Part shown: positions 46,302-56,500 of the stretch, in pieces
Layout of the letters: each line of letters opens with the position of its first letter
How positions within the stretch are numbered: position 1 is the first letter of the stretch
NCBI GenBank assembly: GCA_963665085.2
Contig: CAXXXS010000001.1
Span: 3,348,001-3,412,000 of the forward strand
Length of the DNA stretch: 64,000 nt
Origin: G963665085 sp963665085
GTDB taxonomy: Bacteria; Bacteroidota; Bacteroidia; Bacteroidales; JAAAOM01
Direction: 5' to 3'
Position numbers and translations under genes: made by a program
Notes under the pieces: generated by a model
What the model saw: only the letters and a program-made list of their open reading frames with translations
Told to the model about the DNA's origin: nothing
Databases searched by the model: none

Positions 46302-48707
46302 TTACTCATATCGCAATGCTTTAACCGGATTTCTTGTCGCTGCTTTCCAACTCTGCAAGCTTACCGTTATTAGCGCAATTCCCAACGCCAATACACCTGC
46401 CAATGCAAAAATCCACCAACTTAAATTGGTTTTATAAGCAAAGTTTTCGAGCCATTTGTGCATTGCATACCAAGCAATTGGAGTCGCAATGGCAAAAGCT
46501 ATGGCTACCCATTTAACAAAGTCTTTGTTGAGCATTGTAAGTATCTCGGATATTTTGGCTCCATTTACTTTGCGGATGCCGATTTCCTTAATACGTTTTT
46601 TAATGGTAAATTGAGCGAGAGCAAACAATCCAAGACAAGCAATAAAAATCGCCAAGAACGTAAAATTCAATATTATACTGCCCATTCTCTTAGTATCATT
46701 ATACATCATTGCAAATTCCTGGTCAAGGAAACTGTACATAATGGATTGGTTAGGTGAAAATTTATCCCATTTTTGTTCAATCGAGTTAAGCGTTGCTTGG
46801 ATGTTCGAAGTTTTCAACTTTATTGCCATAACTTCGTTGCTGTTCCCCAGAACCATAAAAAGAGGGCTAATGTTTGTTTTTAACGACTCAAAATTGAAAT
46901 CTTCAACCACACCGACAATTTCCCAATGCTGCCCCTCATTATTTTCTATCTGTGCCCCAAGAGGATTTTTCAGGTTGAGTTCTTTTGCCATTGTTTGGTT
47001 AATAATTGCTGTATTATTATTCAACGTTGATTGCTCCGAAAACTCACGACCTTCAATGATATTCATTCCCAGCGTTTTGATATAATCACAATCGACAGTC
47101 CATATCTGCGAAACCACACTTGCATCTCTTCCTTTTAGTTCATCCCAAAAACTGTCTGAGTTTCTTTTTGTTTTTTCAATAGGCAGAAAGCTACTTACTG
47201 AAACACTTTCTACATTAGGTATTGTTAAAAGCTCATTTTTAAAAGCAGAAACATCTGTCCCTAAAGTGTTCGTACTTTTTAAAACCATTACCTGCTCTTT
47301 TTCAAATCCGACTTTCTTGTTCATTATATAGTTCATTTGGCGGTAAACCATTGTTGAACAAATAACCAACATTATTGATGCTGCAAATTGAAAAACGACT
47401 AAGCTGCTGAATATTCCAGACATTTTCTTAGGCTGATTAAATTTTCCTTTAAGTGCCTTTATCGATTCAATACGTGAGAGAAAAAGTGAAGGATAGAATC
47501 CGGCAATTGTTCCAATTGCAGCTGAAACAGAAATAATTAACAAGAAAAACCACCATTCTTTCCAAGGCATCGATAACGAAAAGGAGTATGAATTATTGAA
47601 ATAGGGAAGAAAAAACCAAGCTAACATAACTCCAGCCAGCACTGAAATGAAACTATATAAAATTGATTCTGAAATAAATTGAAAAACGATAGAATTTCTT
47701 TTTGCACCAATTGTTTTTCTGAACCCGACTTCTTTTGCCCTGTTGCCTGATTCTGCAAGAAACAGGTTGATGAAATTAATACAGGCTAAAATAAGTATGC
47801 AAGCTGCAATTGTAGACAATATCCATATGAACTGAATATCTCCGTGTGATTGTGAGTCCTGAACCTGTTCCCTGTTCAAATAAATATCAGTTACGGGTTG
47901 AAGTTCATATTTTTTTTCACTTTTAATGGTTTCATCATATTTTGAAACAATATTTTCCAGTTTTTTTTCCAACAAAGCGATGTCTGTGCCTTTCTTTACC
48001 AGACAGTAGGTAAGATACCTATTACCACTCCAAGAGGTTTGTTCTTTCTCTTCAAAAATATTAGTAAATATATTTTGCATTGAGATGAAAAAATGATATT
48101 CAAGATGCGAATTTTTTGAAAAATCGTCAATAACACCTGTTATAACATAAGGTCGCTTTGTATTATTATTTATTACAATTGTTTTTCCTAACGGATTTTT
48201 ATTCGGGAAAAATTTATCAGCCCGACTTTTAGTAATTACCATAGAATTGACTTTATCAAGGGCATTTCTCGGATTACCATAAATAAACTGCGCTTCTAAA
48301 ATTTCTAAAGCTGTTTGGTCGGCAAAAACCACTCCTTTTTCATATGAATTATCTAATCTACCTTCTATCCTTATCTGATTACTGCCAGCACCAAAGTGTT
48401 CAATATTGCAAATACGCCCAGACTTCTCGATTTCAGGGAAATCGTTCATAAGTGCCGTTGACATTGCAGCTGGCATATAAACACCTTTTCGTATTTTGCC
48501 ATTATCTTCATCGACCTTAATTAACCTATAAATACGGTTTGTATTTTGATATTGCCTGTCGTAATTCAACTCTTTTCCGACGAACAATGCAATCAAAACA
48601 CAAGCTGCAATACCAATGGTCAGACTAAGGATTTTAATCCAAGAATATAGTTTGTCCCGCTTGAAACTTCTCCAAGCTAATTTTAGGTTATTTAATATTG
48701 TATCCAT
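46302..48707 (-). CDS. MacB/FtsX-type ABC transporter permease
   Basis: 801 residues from ATG 48707 (MDTILNNLKLAWRSFKRDKLYSWIKILSLTIGIAACVLIALFVG); the upstream frame to 48764 is less likely. Layout: TM1, a periplasmic MacB_PCD domain (about 45-240), an FtsX block with three TMs (about 285-420), a second TM and periplasmic domain (about 425-660), and a C-terminal FtsX block (MGSIILNFTFLAIFIACLGLFALA...). This is the Bacteroidota two-FtsX form, usually an antimicrobial-peptide or lipid exporter partner. No ATPase gene is in the cassette, so it must use one encoded elsewhere or be an orphan. Confidence 0.9.
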   Translation of the reverse strand: MDTILNNLKLAWRSFKRDKLYSWIKILSLTIGIAACVLIALFVGKELNYDRQYQNTNRIYRLIKVDEDNGKIRKGVYMPAAMSTALMNDFPEIEKSGRICNIEHFGAGSNQIRIEGRLDNSYEKGVVFADQTALEILEAQFIYGNPRNALDKVNSMVITKSRADKFFPNKNPLGKTIVINNNTKRPYVITGVIDDFSKNSHLEYHFFISMQNIFTNIFEEKEQTSWSGNRYLTYCLVKKGTDIALLEKKLENIVSKYDETIKSEKKYELQPVTDIYLNREQVQDSQSHGDIQFIWILSTIAACILILACINFINLFLAESGNRAKEVGFRKTIGAKRNSIVFQFISESILYSFISVLAGVMLAWFFLPYFNNSYSFSLSMPWKEWWFFLLIISVSAAIGTIAGFYPSLFLSRIESIKALKGKFNQPKKMSGIFSSLVVFQFAASIMLVICSTMVYRQMNYIMNKKVGFEKEQVMVLKSTNTLGTDVSAFKNELLTIPNVESVSVSSFLPIEKTKRNSDSFWDELKGRDASVVSQIWTVDCDYIKTLGMNIIEGREFSEQSTLNNNTAIINQTMAKELNLKNPLGAQIENNEGQHWEIVGVVEDFNFESLKTNISPLFMVLGNSNEVMAIKLKTSNIQATLNSIEQKWDKFSPNQSIMYSFLDQEFAMMYNDTKRMGSIILNFTFLAIFIACLGLFALAQFTIKKRIKEIGIRKVNGAKISEILTMLNKDFVKWVAIAFAIATPIAWYAMHKWLENFAYKTNLSWWIFALAGVLALGIALITVSLQSWKAATRNPVKALRYE

Positions 48708-48855
48708 TTGTTTCTTCGTAACAATCGTAATACCATTTTTATAATATACACATAATCTGTACACTAAAACAATTAGATATTTTTTTGTGTATAATTATTT
48801 TACAGTCGGTGTCAAATAATTATGCATATCAATTGCTATAGTGTGTGCGAGAGCA

Positions 48856-48922
48856 AAAAAAACTCTTTTGCAAACTTTGATTTGCAGGGCTGACTTGCAG
48901 TGGTTTGCAAATGTGTTATTTT
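48856..48922. repeat. structured repeat B, copy 5
   Basis: AAAAAAAA-CTCTTTT-GCAAAC ... GTTTGC-AAATGTG-TTATTTT. The conserved internal pair is kept while the inner helix is GCAAAC/GTTTGC. It lies upstream of the permease. The surrounding stretch 48708-49083 has no gene. Confidence 0.5.
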
Positions 48923-48953
48923 GTGGGCAGGGTTTGTCTTTGTGCGGGAGGAG

Positions 48954-48970
48954 AAAAAACAAAATAAATT
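48954..48970 (+). repeat. 17-bp inverted repeat, right arm
   Basis: AAAAAACAAAATAAATT, pairing exactly with 46145-46161 on the other side of the permease. Next to it GCACCGACC...CGAAGCAC matches GCACTGACC...CGAAGCAC at 39295-39320, in the same orientation. Confidence 0.6.
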
Positions 48971-49085
48971 CCCATCAAACTGCACCGACCTTTCAACGAA
49001 GCACTATTTCAATCAATCTGTTCTTTGTAATTATATAATCTTTTTATATCGTGTCAATGTGTCGAGTTGCGGTTTCCACACTTGC

Positions 49086-49158
49086 ATACAACGGTTCGAA
49101 TATGCGTAGTGCGGGATTTCAAAGCACTTCACTATCAAACCGCTACCATGTTTATTAA
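49086..49158 (-). repeat. attC-like site 14, left half only
   Basis: GCATACAAC-GGTTCGAATATGCGTAG..., where GCATACAAC is the exact reverse complement of GTTGTATGC at 46035. It is cut in its variable centre (TTTATTAA) by IS copy 12. Confidence 0.65.
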
Positions 49159-50880
49159 GTTTTAATATTCTAAAAAAAAGAAAAAAAATCTCGTTTTTGT
49201 TTTTTAAGCAGCAATGTTAAGTTCTTGATACAATGCATACAATCCTTCTTTAATGTGTTTTTGCGTTATCTCTAATTTATCAAGAGCATTATCGCTTCCA
49301 AGAGACTGTTTTGTTAAACTGTCAGACAATAAGGGCGTTAAGAAGTACCTGTTGTGGGAATAAGCAATATTTATCCACACATAACCTTTCTCTGTAACCC
49401 TATAATAATTAGAGTTTTGACGTTTTTCAACCAACCCCCTTGCCTTCAATTTATCCATCTGGTAGCGTATTTCTGCAGTTTTAGAGAAATGAACTGAAAG
49501 ATAACGCATTAACTCCTTTGTACGAAACCATTCTGTTGAAAACCGAGGGTTTGATAATATTGCTAATACTGCAATCATTTTGGGGTTTCTTTGGTCGGGT
49601 GCAGCTACCCGTTTCCCTTTTTCTGTGTATACCGCATTGGTAAACTCGTTTTCGTAATCCCCTAAGAGTGATGCATCTATTTTAGCAATGGCAGTAAAGA
49701 AGCGGTTATTGCACCCGAAGCCGTACCAGTAGTAGCCCTTTATTTCAAATATTGGCTTTTGTAATTTAGCCCCAGGCAACCTGGGGTTATTGATAGTGGT
49801 TTCGACCCGGAGCAAATAACCGCCTTTATTGTACATCTTAATGGAATTACCTTGTATCCAGTGCTTGGAACAGGCTTTTTGATAATAGGTTTTATTGGTG
49901 CTCTTGCTTTGTTTTCTTTCTCTTTTTAATTCGAACAGTTTGCTTAAACTGTTTGGGGCTCCTATGCTATGATGCTTCTCAAGGACCTTGTCATACAACC
50001 GCTCGAAGTAAGGCTTATTTTTGAAAACTACATTGCTACATACCTCGCATTGGCAGGTGTACCAATTATGCTTAAGTATTGATGAGCACGTAGAACGTTC
50101 GCCTTTATCAAAGCGGAACCATTTGTCCATCCAGTAGCTTATGCGTTTGTCTATAATGCTGCCCTTAAAACCTTTAATTAAGTTTTCTACATAGGCTTCA
50201 TCGTCTATTTTTAGAAAGGCATTGTCCTGCATTTTGTATCCAATCCCTTTTTTGTCCAGTTGCCTACGTAAGTACCAATGCCCATTACAATAAAATTGGC
50301 AATGAAATGGTAAGCCTGATGATATCTTCAAACAACAAAACCCCAATTCCGAATCGTTTATATAGATGTAGTGTTGTGTTACTTGCTTCTTCATCCAGAA
50401 CATTTTGGTAAAAAGAGAACCCTTTTTTGTTGTAAGTTGTTTGTTCCAATAACAACTCATAAACTCCAATGACTTGATAATGCAAACCACTCCCAGTTTT
50501 TTTTGGTTGAAATAATACTCTTCTACATAGGATTGCATTTCCATTTCTTTGCCACCATGGTTATCCCGCCATAAAATCGGCACATCAAATTTTACTGCCA
50601 GTTTCTTTATATGGCTATTTAATTGGTCTGAAAAAAGTTTAAATATTCCATTGGTGTGTTTTGAAAAACCTAAATTACGAAGTAGGGTAATGACACTTGC
50701 CGGACGGAACATACTTCGAATATAACCGCGTACTATTATACGGTCGAAAAAACTATAACTGAAATTTATATGGCTAGAAAAATCGGATGTGAATTTATTT
50801 TGTAATAACACTGTTTGCCTTTTTTGCATAAAGGTAAAAATATAACTCTTAGGCCAACCATGAGACCTTTAGGTCGCTAT
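49159..50880 (-). mobile_element. IS copy 12
   Basis: 1722 bp with complete ends. The right junction GCTAT|TATTTC can be compared with the intact gene at 45661-45675 (TTCTAT|TATTTC), which shows that the target carried TAT at the break. Confidence 0.9.
49204..50829 (-). CDS. transposase-like protein, copy 12
   Basis: 541 residues, intact, with Asp82 and Glu262. Confidence 0.8.
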   Translation of the reverse strand: MQKRQTVLLQNKFTSDFSSHINFSYSFFDRIIVRGYIRSMFRPASVITLLRNLGFSKHTNGIFKLFSDQLNSHIKKLAVKFDVPILWRDNHGGKEMEMQSYVEEYYFNQKKLGVVCIIKSLEFMSCYWNKQLTTKKGSLFTKMFWMKKQVTQHYIYINDSELGFCCLKISSGLPFHCQFYCNGHWYLRRQLDKKGIGYKMQDNAFLKIDDEAYVENLIKGFKGSIIDKRISYWMDKWFRFDKGERSTCSSILKHNWYTCQCEVCSNVVFKNKPYFERLYDKVLEKHHSIGAPNSLSKLFELKRERKQSKSTNKTYYQKACSKHWIQGNSIKMYNKGGYLLRVETTINNPRLPGAKLQKPIFEIKGYYWYGFGCNNRFFTAIAKIDASLLGDYENEFTNAVYTEKGKRVAAPDQRNPKMIAVLAILSNPRFSTEWFRTKELMRYLSVHFSKTAEIRYQMDKLKARGLVEKRQNSNYYRVTEKGYVWINIAYSHNRYFLTPLLSDSLTKQSLGSDNALDKLEITQKHIKEGLYALYQELNIAA

Positions 50881-51078
50881 TATTTCTAAAGAATTGCTAA
50901 TTTTATTAGGTAATTGTTCATCAAAAATATTTAGTTTTTCAATTGCTTCATCTGTCGGATATACATTTCTTTCTAATGCCTTATCTGCATACTCAAATGC
51001 ATATTCTTTAACTTGATTGAATATTTTTTTATCAATCATTTCTTGATGCATTTGTTTATATAATTTTTTATCCGTCAT
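50881..51078 (-). pseudogene. PLP decarboxylase, N-terminal fragment (duplicate)
   Basis: Residues 1-66 (MTDKKLYKQMHQEMIDKK...NSLEII), base for base like the start of the gene at 44464-45864 and its leader, as far as I compared. The rest was removed at IS copy 12. The identity ends just at the AACG of the following attC-like site. Confidence 0.9.
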
Positions 51079-51125
51079 CTTAATTCTATATTATTTCAGT
51101 TTTGCAGGATGTTCGTTTAAATGGC

Positions 51126-51255
51126 ATACAACGTTGAGTGTATGGTGTCGTAAGGGAATGCGGACTTCAAACCTATCAAGTTACCACCCAAAATTGATGC
51201 GGGTGATACCGCTCGAAAACCGCTAAAACCCTTATGCACTATACACATTGTTGGG
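51126..51255 (-). repeat. attC-like site 15
   Basis: Starts GGCATACAAC-GTTGAGTGTATGG and ends ACTATACACATTGTTGGGC. The left core is that of the decarboxylase cassette, but the body is of the class of sites 1, 2 and 8, not of site 13. Confidence 0.8.
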
Positions 51256-51270
51256 CGTTCGTGCTTTTTA

Positions 51271-52044
51271 TCAATTAATTTCATTTCTTTTATGAGCCAC
51301 AATCCTTATTCTCCGATAATCTGCAATCCAAGAAGTTCCATTAAAGATTTGCGGTTTCAATATATCAATGGTTTTATCAATAATTGCATATTTGTCAGAA
51401 TCGGAAACATATTTAAACAACCAATTTAAAAACATTTCAATAAAATCATGAAGTCCGTTTATTCCTCCTTTTAATTCAGTTGGTCTATCAAATAGCAAAG
51501 CCAAATTAACTTCGAATCCATTATTCTCAAGAAGTGTTGAATATTGACTTACTGACGGATAAAATAACATATTCTCAATACTCGGATATTCTAATTTATC
51601 GTTATCCAGTTGTTCTTTCAAAGTATTAATAATCGAATAGTTGCAACCTTTACCTCCAAATTCGACAACATATCTCCCTCCAATTTTTAAATGTCGATTT
51701 GCATTTTGAATCATAATATCTGCTTGTGGAATCCAATGTAAAACAGCATTTGAAAATATCGCATCAAATTTATTATCAAGTTGGTAATCTTTTGCATCAG
51801 CGTGAATAAAAGAAATCTCTGGATATTTTTTCTGTGCTGTCTGAATCATTTCCCAGGAATTGTCAATTCCAGTTACTTTTCCACAAAGTTCTGCAATCTT
51901 CTTAGTCAAATCTCCAGTTCCGCAACCTATATCTAAAATTGTCTCGTTATTTTGAGGATTAAGGAGTTTTACAATCTCCTCTCCGAATTTGAAAACAAAA
52001 TCATGTTTATCATCATACAAATTTGGATTCCAATTGAATTTCAT
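51271..52044 (-). CDS. class I SAM-dependent methyltransferase
   Basis: 257 residues. Motif I is ILDIGCGTG at 36-44, the acidic residue at the end of strand 2 is in KVTGIDNS, and FDAIFSNAVLHWIP is motif IV/post-I. The sequence is like trans-aconitate 2-methyltransferase and other small-molecule methyltransferases (FVFKFGEEIVKLLNP, LHWIPQAD). The substrate is uncertain. Its start abuts the stop of the membrane protein gene, a 1-nt overlap typical of an operon. Confidence 0.85.
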   Translation of the reverse strand: MKFNWNPNLYDDKHDFVFKFGEEIVKLLNPQNNETILDIGCGTGDLTKKIAELCGKVTGIDNSWEMIQTAQKKYPEISFIHADAKDYQLDNKFDAIFSNAVLHWIPQADIMIQNANRHLKIGGRYVVEFGGKGCNYSIINTLKEQLDNDKLEYPSIENMLFYPSVSQYSTLLENNGFEVNLALLFDRPTELKGGINGLHDFIEMFLNWLFKYVSDSDKYAIIDKTIDILKPQIFNGTSWIADYRRIRIVAHKRNEIN

Positions 52045-52421
52045 CAGCTTCTCCTTTTAAAAATAAACTTGTAAATAAATCCAGATAAGTATATTAATGC
52101 AGTAGTAATTAACCACAAAGCAATTGACTTTTTTTGGAAACCATCTTTTATGATATATTCATGAATTACGACACTTAGTATAATGAAAATGGGAATTAAG
52201 ATTATTGTCAATGTGTTTGATAGTTTGAATATCTGAGAAGGTTTGATAATAACATATAATCCTATCATAAGAATTAATCCAAGTAAAATAAATGCCATCA
52301 TTCTTATATCAGGATTCTCAATAAATAATTGGTCATAATTAATCCATAAATATGTAATGACAATCATCAGAGTTATAGATATCCAATCTTTAGGTTTTAA
52401 TCTGTGAAAATATTTTTTCAT
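52044..52421 (-). CDS. small integral membrane protein, about 4 TM
   Basis: 125 residues with hydrophobic segments around 12-28, 42-60, 68-88 and 100-120, and basic ends (MKKYFHRLKPKDW..., ...FIFKRRS). I do not recognise a family. It is the first gene of the cassette, before the methyltransferase. Confidence 0.6.
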   Translation of the reverse strand: MKKYFHRLKPKDWISITLMIVITYLWINYDQLFIENPDIRMMAFILLGLILMIGLYVIIKPSQIFKLSNTLTIILIPIFIILSVVIHEYIIKDGFQKKSIALWLITTALIYLSGFIYKFIFKRRS

Positions 52422-52457
52422 GTTTTTATATGTTAGTTGCTCGGCTCTGCCGCATGA

Positions 52458-52590
52458 CGCCCAACGTTTGACAATATGGCAAGTGGCGGTTTGCGGAGTA
52501 CGTTTCTATCCACCGAGAAAAAATTTTGAAGCGGGCTGTAATGCCTGAATTTACTACTATCCCCGCCATTTGCTATATTGTGTGTTGCCA
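52458..52590 (-). repeat. attC-like site 16
   Basis: Starts ACGCCCAAC-GTTTGACAATATGGC and ends GCTATATTGTGTGTTGCCA. ACGCCCAAC is the exact reverse complement of GTTGGGCGT at 51249. ACAATATGGCAAGTGGCGG pairs with CCGCCATTTGCTATATTGT. Confidence 0.8.
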
Positions 52591-52600
52591 ACTGGCCTTA

Positions 52601-53014
52601 TTAAATTGTTTCAATAAATTGTTTAGCTGTCATAGTCGGTAACTTTGAATTTTTAAAATCCTTTAGATTTCTTGTAATAATCAAATCTTGCTCGTCTTCG
52701 ATTGCCGTAAAATATTGAAGTCCATCCTCAAAATCAGAAAAAGTCTCGTCATTTAAAGCCAATCCAATAATCTTATCATCCAACGGCAATATTTTTAGAA
52801 TCAACCTAAGTTTTCTTAAAACCGACTTCGCTTTGTTCGAATCCATTTGTCTTAATAATGCATAACTGGTATTTGCAATAGTCAAAGATGAAACTGATAA
52901 TTCGACTTGCTTTTTGTCAGCAAGGGAAAATAATTCCGCTGCTTCTTCAAAAAAGGGTTCTCTCCGTGATAATAAATCTATCACAATATTAGTATCTATG
53001 AATAACTTTTTCAT
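52601..53014 (-). CDS. VapC-family PIN-domain toxin
   Basis: 137 residues. The PIN acidic residues are Asp7 in FIDTNIVIDLL, Glu in the middle (SSLTIANTSYAL region), Asp in SDFEDGLQ and Asp/Asn in DLIITRNLKDF. These toxins are RNases that cleave tRNA or rRNA. The gene overlaps the antitoxin gene by 4 nt. It shares cassette 52584-53344 with it. Confidence 0.85.
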   Translation of the reverse strand: MKKLFIDTNIVIDLLSRREPFFEEAAELFSLADKKQVELSVSSLTIANTSYALLRQMDSNKAKSVLRKLRLILKILPLDDKIIGLALNDETFSDFEDGLQYFTAIEDEQDLIITRNLKDFKNSKLPTMTAKQFIETI

Positions 53015-53262
53015 TTATACTTTTCATCTATATAATCACGGTACTCTTTCTTATAATCAAAGTCAGCAGGCAAATCTATCACTCCGCTCAAACTCTCTAC
53101 AAGTGGAGTAATTGAAATCTTTTTCACATCTTCTTTTTGTTTAGTTATGCTATCAAGATAAGTTTCAATCATTTTTGAAAGACTAATCTTATGACTACGA
53201 GCATAGTTTTTAGCTCTCTCGATAACATTATCATTTAGTCGCAATGTTAATTTAGTTTCCAT
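53011..53262 (-). CDS. DUF6364-like ribbon-helix-helix antitoxin
   Basis: 83 residues. METKLTLRLNDNVIERAKNYARSHKISLSKMIETYL is the ribbon-helix-helix part. ITPLVESLSGVIDLPADFDYKKEYRDYIDEKY is the tail seen in DUF6364 antitoxins that would wrap the PIN toxin. It is upstream of the toxin, with a 4-nt overlap. Confidence 0.85.
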   Translation of the reverse strand: METKLTLRLNDNVIERAKNYARSHKISLSKMIETYLDSITKQKEDVKKISITPLVESLSGVIDLPADFDYKKEYRDYIDEKYK

Positions 53263-53284
53263 AATCGTTAAATTTAATTACGTA

Positions 53285-53315
53285 CAAATATAACAAATCA
53301 ATACGTCATTTCCAA
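53285..53315 (-). promoter_or_regulatory. promoter of the VapBC-like operon
   Basis: On the - strand TTG (53315-53313), 20 nt spacer, TATATTTG (53292-53285), ATG at 53262. It lies between the attC-like site and the gene. Confidence 0.5.
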
Positions 53316-53337
53316 TAGTTTCGTTCTCCCGGCTTGT

Positions 53338-53470
53338 TGGCAACGGATGGCGGTATGAAATCGTTGGGGAGTTCGGAGCTAATTCACTATCAAGGTACAA
53401 CAAACTTTGATGCGAGAGATGCCGTTTAAATAACCACTTAACCCCCAATGTTTTATACCGCGTGTTGTGT
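53338..53470 (-). repeat. attC-like site 17
   Basis: Starts GTTGGCAAC-GGATGGCGGTATGAAATCG and ends TTTTATACCGCGTGTTGTGT. GTTGGCAAC is the exact reverse complement of GTTGCCAAC at 52584. Confidence 0.8.
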
Positions 53471-53513
53471 TTTAGTGCTTTATTCTCCGCAGTCTGTCCT
53501 TGTGATGGGGCAG

Positions 53514-53578
53514 CCATACTCTTTGACAAGTTTTGGTCTGTGTGTAGGCTTTTTTGAGCGACTTGGCAATGTGTATGG
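53514..53578. repeat. structured repeat B, copy 3
   Basis: CCATA-CTCTTT-GACAAG ... CTTGGC-AATGTG-TATGG. The outer helix is CCATA/TATGG, different from copies 1 and 2, while CTCTTT/AATGTG is kept. It lies 17 nt from the stop of the R-M-S gene. Confidence 0.6.
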
Positions 53579-53594
53579 TTGAGAAGGGTTGGCA

Positions 53595-56500
53595 TTATTC
53601 CAAATATTTCTTTAAAATCAGTTCTTTTTGTTTCGGTATCAGTTCAATTTCTTTTTCTAAATCGGTAATTTTCTTTTCAATCTTCTCAATATCAGCTACT
53701 ATTTTTTCTTGTTCTTTTATGGTCGGTACTGAAATCTCAATAGGATTCAAATTCATAACTGAAAGTCCGGGTTGAGCCGTTCCAGTTGCAAATTGATTAA
53801 GGTTCATAAAAATCAATTGATAATGAAGCCAAATTTTATTTATATCATTTTTCGGATATGCGACTAATGCGTGTTCAGTAGCGTGAAATTTGCCCGAAAC
53901 CAAATGAACATTTCCACATAGAGCACCTTGTCTGCCTACTAATGAGAATAGACCTTCATTAGTAAAAGTTTCGACATAACCCCTCAAACCATTACCGCCA
54001 AAACAAGGATAGAGTTTTTCATTAAAAGTCTTATTTATGTTATCGGCTTTTACAAATTGACCTGCTTTCAATTCACAAACTTCATCAATTCGCTTCTTAT
54101 TACCTGTTATGTTTTTATAGAAATCGAATACTCCATCTTTAAGACTATCAATTTCTTCAACCGCTTTTTTTTCTTGTATTTCTAAAAGCTCAATTTCAGA
54201 AACAATCTTTTCTTGAATGTCTTTTGGTGGAAGGGGGATTCTTAAAGACTTAATATTAGTTGAATTTATACTTGCTTGATTTGCAGCTTTAATAGCATAT
54301 TTCTGCATCTCAAGAATAAAAGTTTTAATCTTAAAAATAATAGATGCATACTTCGGTATAACAAATTGCTCATTGGGGCTGAGACGTAATAAATTAACTC
54401 CATGCACTACTTTCTCATCCAAATTAAAGAAAGCAGTTTTTCCTAAATGTTCAACACTATTTATATGACTTAATAAAATATCTCCTTTCTTCAGAAAATC
54501 TTTTTCCATTACATCGTCATTCGTCCATTTTGTTGCGTTAATATCAAAAGTAGCAAGTGCAATAGATTCAATTCTTGAAACTCGATATTTTCCTTTAATA
54601 TCTGATTGATTTACATTTTTACCATTTTTAATTTCAATAAAAATAGTTTCAACTTTAACTTGGTCAAATTTACTTGGAATAATTACCTTTTTTTTTGCTG
54701 TAAGTGAAATTTTCTTTTCAAAGTCGACTCGGTCAAAGGATAGCATATCTACCAAATTAGAATAACTAAGGTTTGATTTTAAGTTCTTTGGGAATTCTAA
54801 ATCAAACTCACCATTGAAAGCCTTGTAAATGTAGGTGCTTGCTTTTTCGGGATTTGAAAAACTATCTGTATCGTATAATTGCGTACACTCATCAATAGAT
54901 TTACTGCGCTGAATAGGATGTATGCCTTCACTTCCTCTACGATTACTAAATTCGTAGCCCAAAAAGTGTTTTTCATCTTTCTTATCACCTGTTTTAAGGA
55001 GTACAATTTTTTGACTATAAGTGAGAATAAAATACAAGAGTTTATCTTGCTCTAGCATTAAAATATTGTTCCAAAATTCCTTGTCGCTTTTTGCCTTTAT
55101 TTTCTGTTTATATTCTTTATATATCTCGTGTTGTTCTATGTTTTTATTAGGTGTTTTTTGTAATAAGGTTTTGTAATCATCAAAAGAAATGGTATCCCAA
55201 ACGTATGAAATGTATTTTGATATTGGCTTTTCAATACCGTTTATAGTTAAATCTAGTATGCTTATTAAACACTTCTTTAATGCTTCTTCAATATTGAATG
55301 CGTCAGCATTATTCCTGCGCTTTAAAAATAGGGTTACAGTATTTACATCTGTTGCCATAAATGTATTTGACCCCAATTCAGCTATTGCTAAAACATCAAA
55401 ATATTTTAAAATTAATTCTCTTGATTGCGTATAAATACCAGTGCCTTGTAGAATACTTAATGGCAGAATAATCCCAGCAACACCGCCATCTTTTAAAAGC
55501 TGTTTGGTTCGCTCAATAAACAAGCATTCAATTTCCGAACTTTGGTCGGTTAATCTACTATATAAATCAAATCCTTTTTTCGATTTTTCTTCATCCATTA
55601 ACCCTTTAAAAGCTGAAACAGAATAAGGAGGGTTTGAAATGATTATGTCAAATTGTTTATTGTCTTGCGGATATGATTTATCCGTTTCCTTTAGTAAATC
55701 TTTAAATTCTATTGAAGTTGCAAAATCGCCCAAGCCATCACCATGAATTACTTTTGCCAAACCATCACCATGCAAATAACAGCTTACTTTTGCAGTTTTT
55801 ACCAAACGATAATCTTTTTCAATGGCATACACATATTTTTCAGCCCAATCGAATTGGTCTTCTTTCCACTTTTTTATAGATTTTCTGGTTGTGGGGTTAA
55901 AGCTGCTTTCATCAAGTTTATCAATGTACTTTTGTACTTCTTCCATCGATTCGGTAATAAAATGGCCGCTTCCTGCTGCATAATCAATTATAGTTGGCAA
56001 CAAGTCGTTTTTATTTCCTGCTTCAATTTTTGATTGAGTGATTTCCTGTAAGGGTAAACTTTTAATTATAAAACGTGCAATAGGAACAGGTGTAAAAAAC
56101 TGTCCCGATTCTTGTTTCAATCCAGTGGTTAAAAGCAATTCAAAGAAATCACTCAAAAACTGTTGGCGATAATTGTAACGTATCTGATAAACTTGAAGTA
56201 ATTCAACAACTTCTTTTACAACTTTTGCATTCTCTTGAAACGAAGCATCGTCATAAACTTCTTTTATAGCAAACTCATTATTTTTCTTTAACCTTATTTC
56301 GGTTAAAATCTCTTTGAATTTGTCCTTATATTGTGCTTCAACTTGTAAAAATTGTTTGTCAAATTCACTATCACTTACATCGGTAACTTTCTTTTCAAGA
56401 AGTTCTAACATACCACGATTGTAAAGGTCTGTTAAACGTTTTTGAAATGAAATATGATTATCTTCTCCCTCTAACCATTGAAAATGCAACTGTTCATCGT

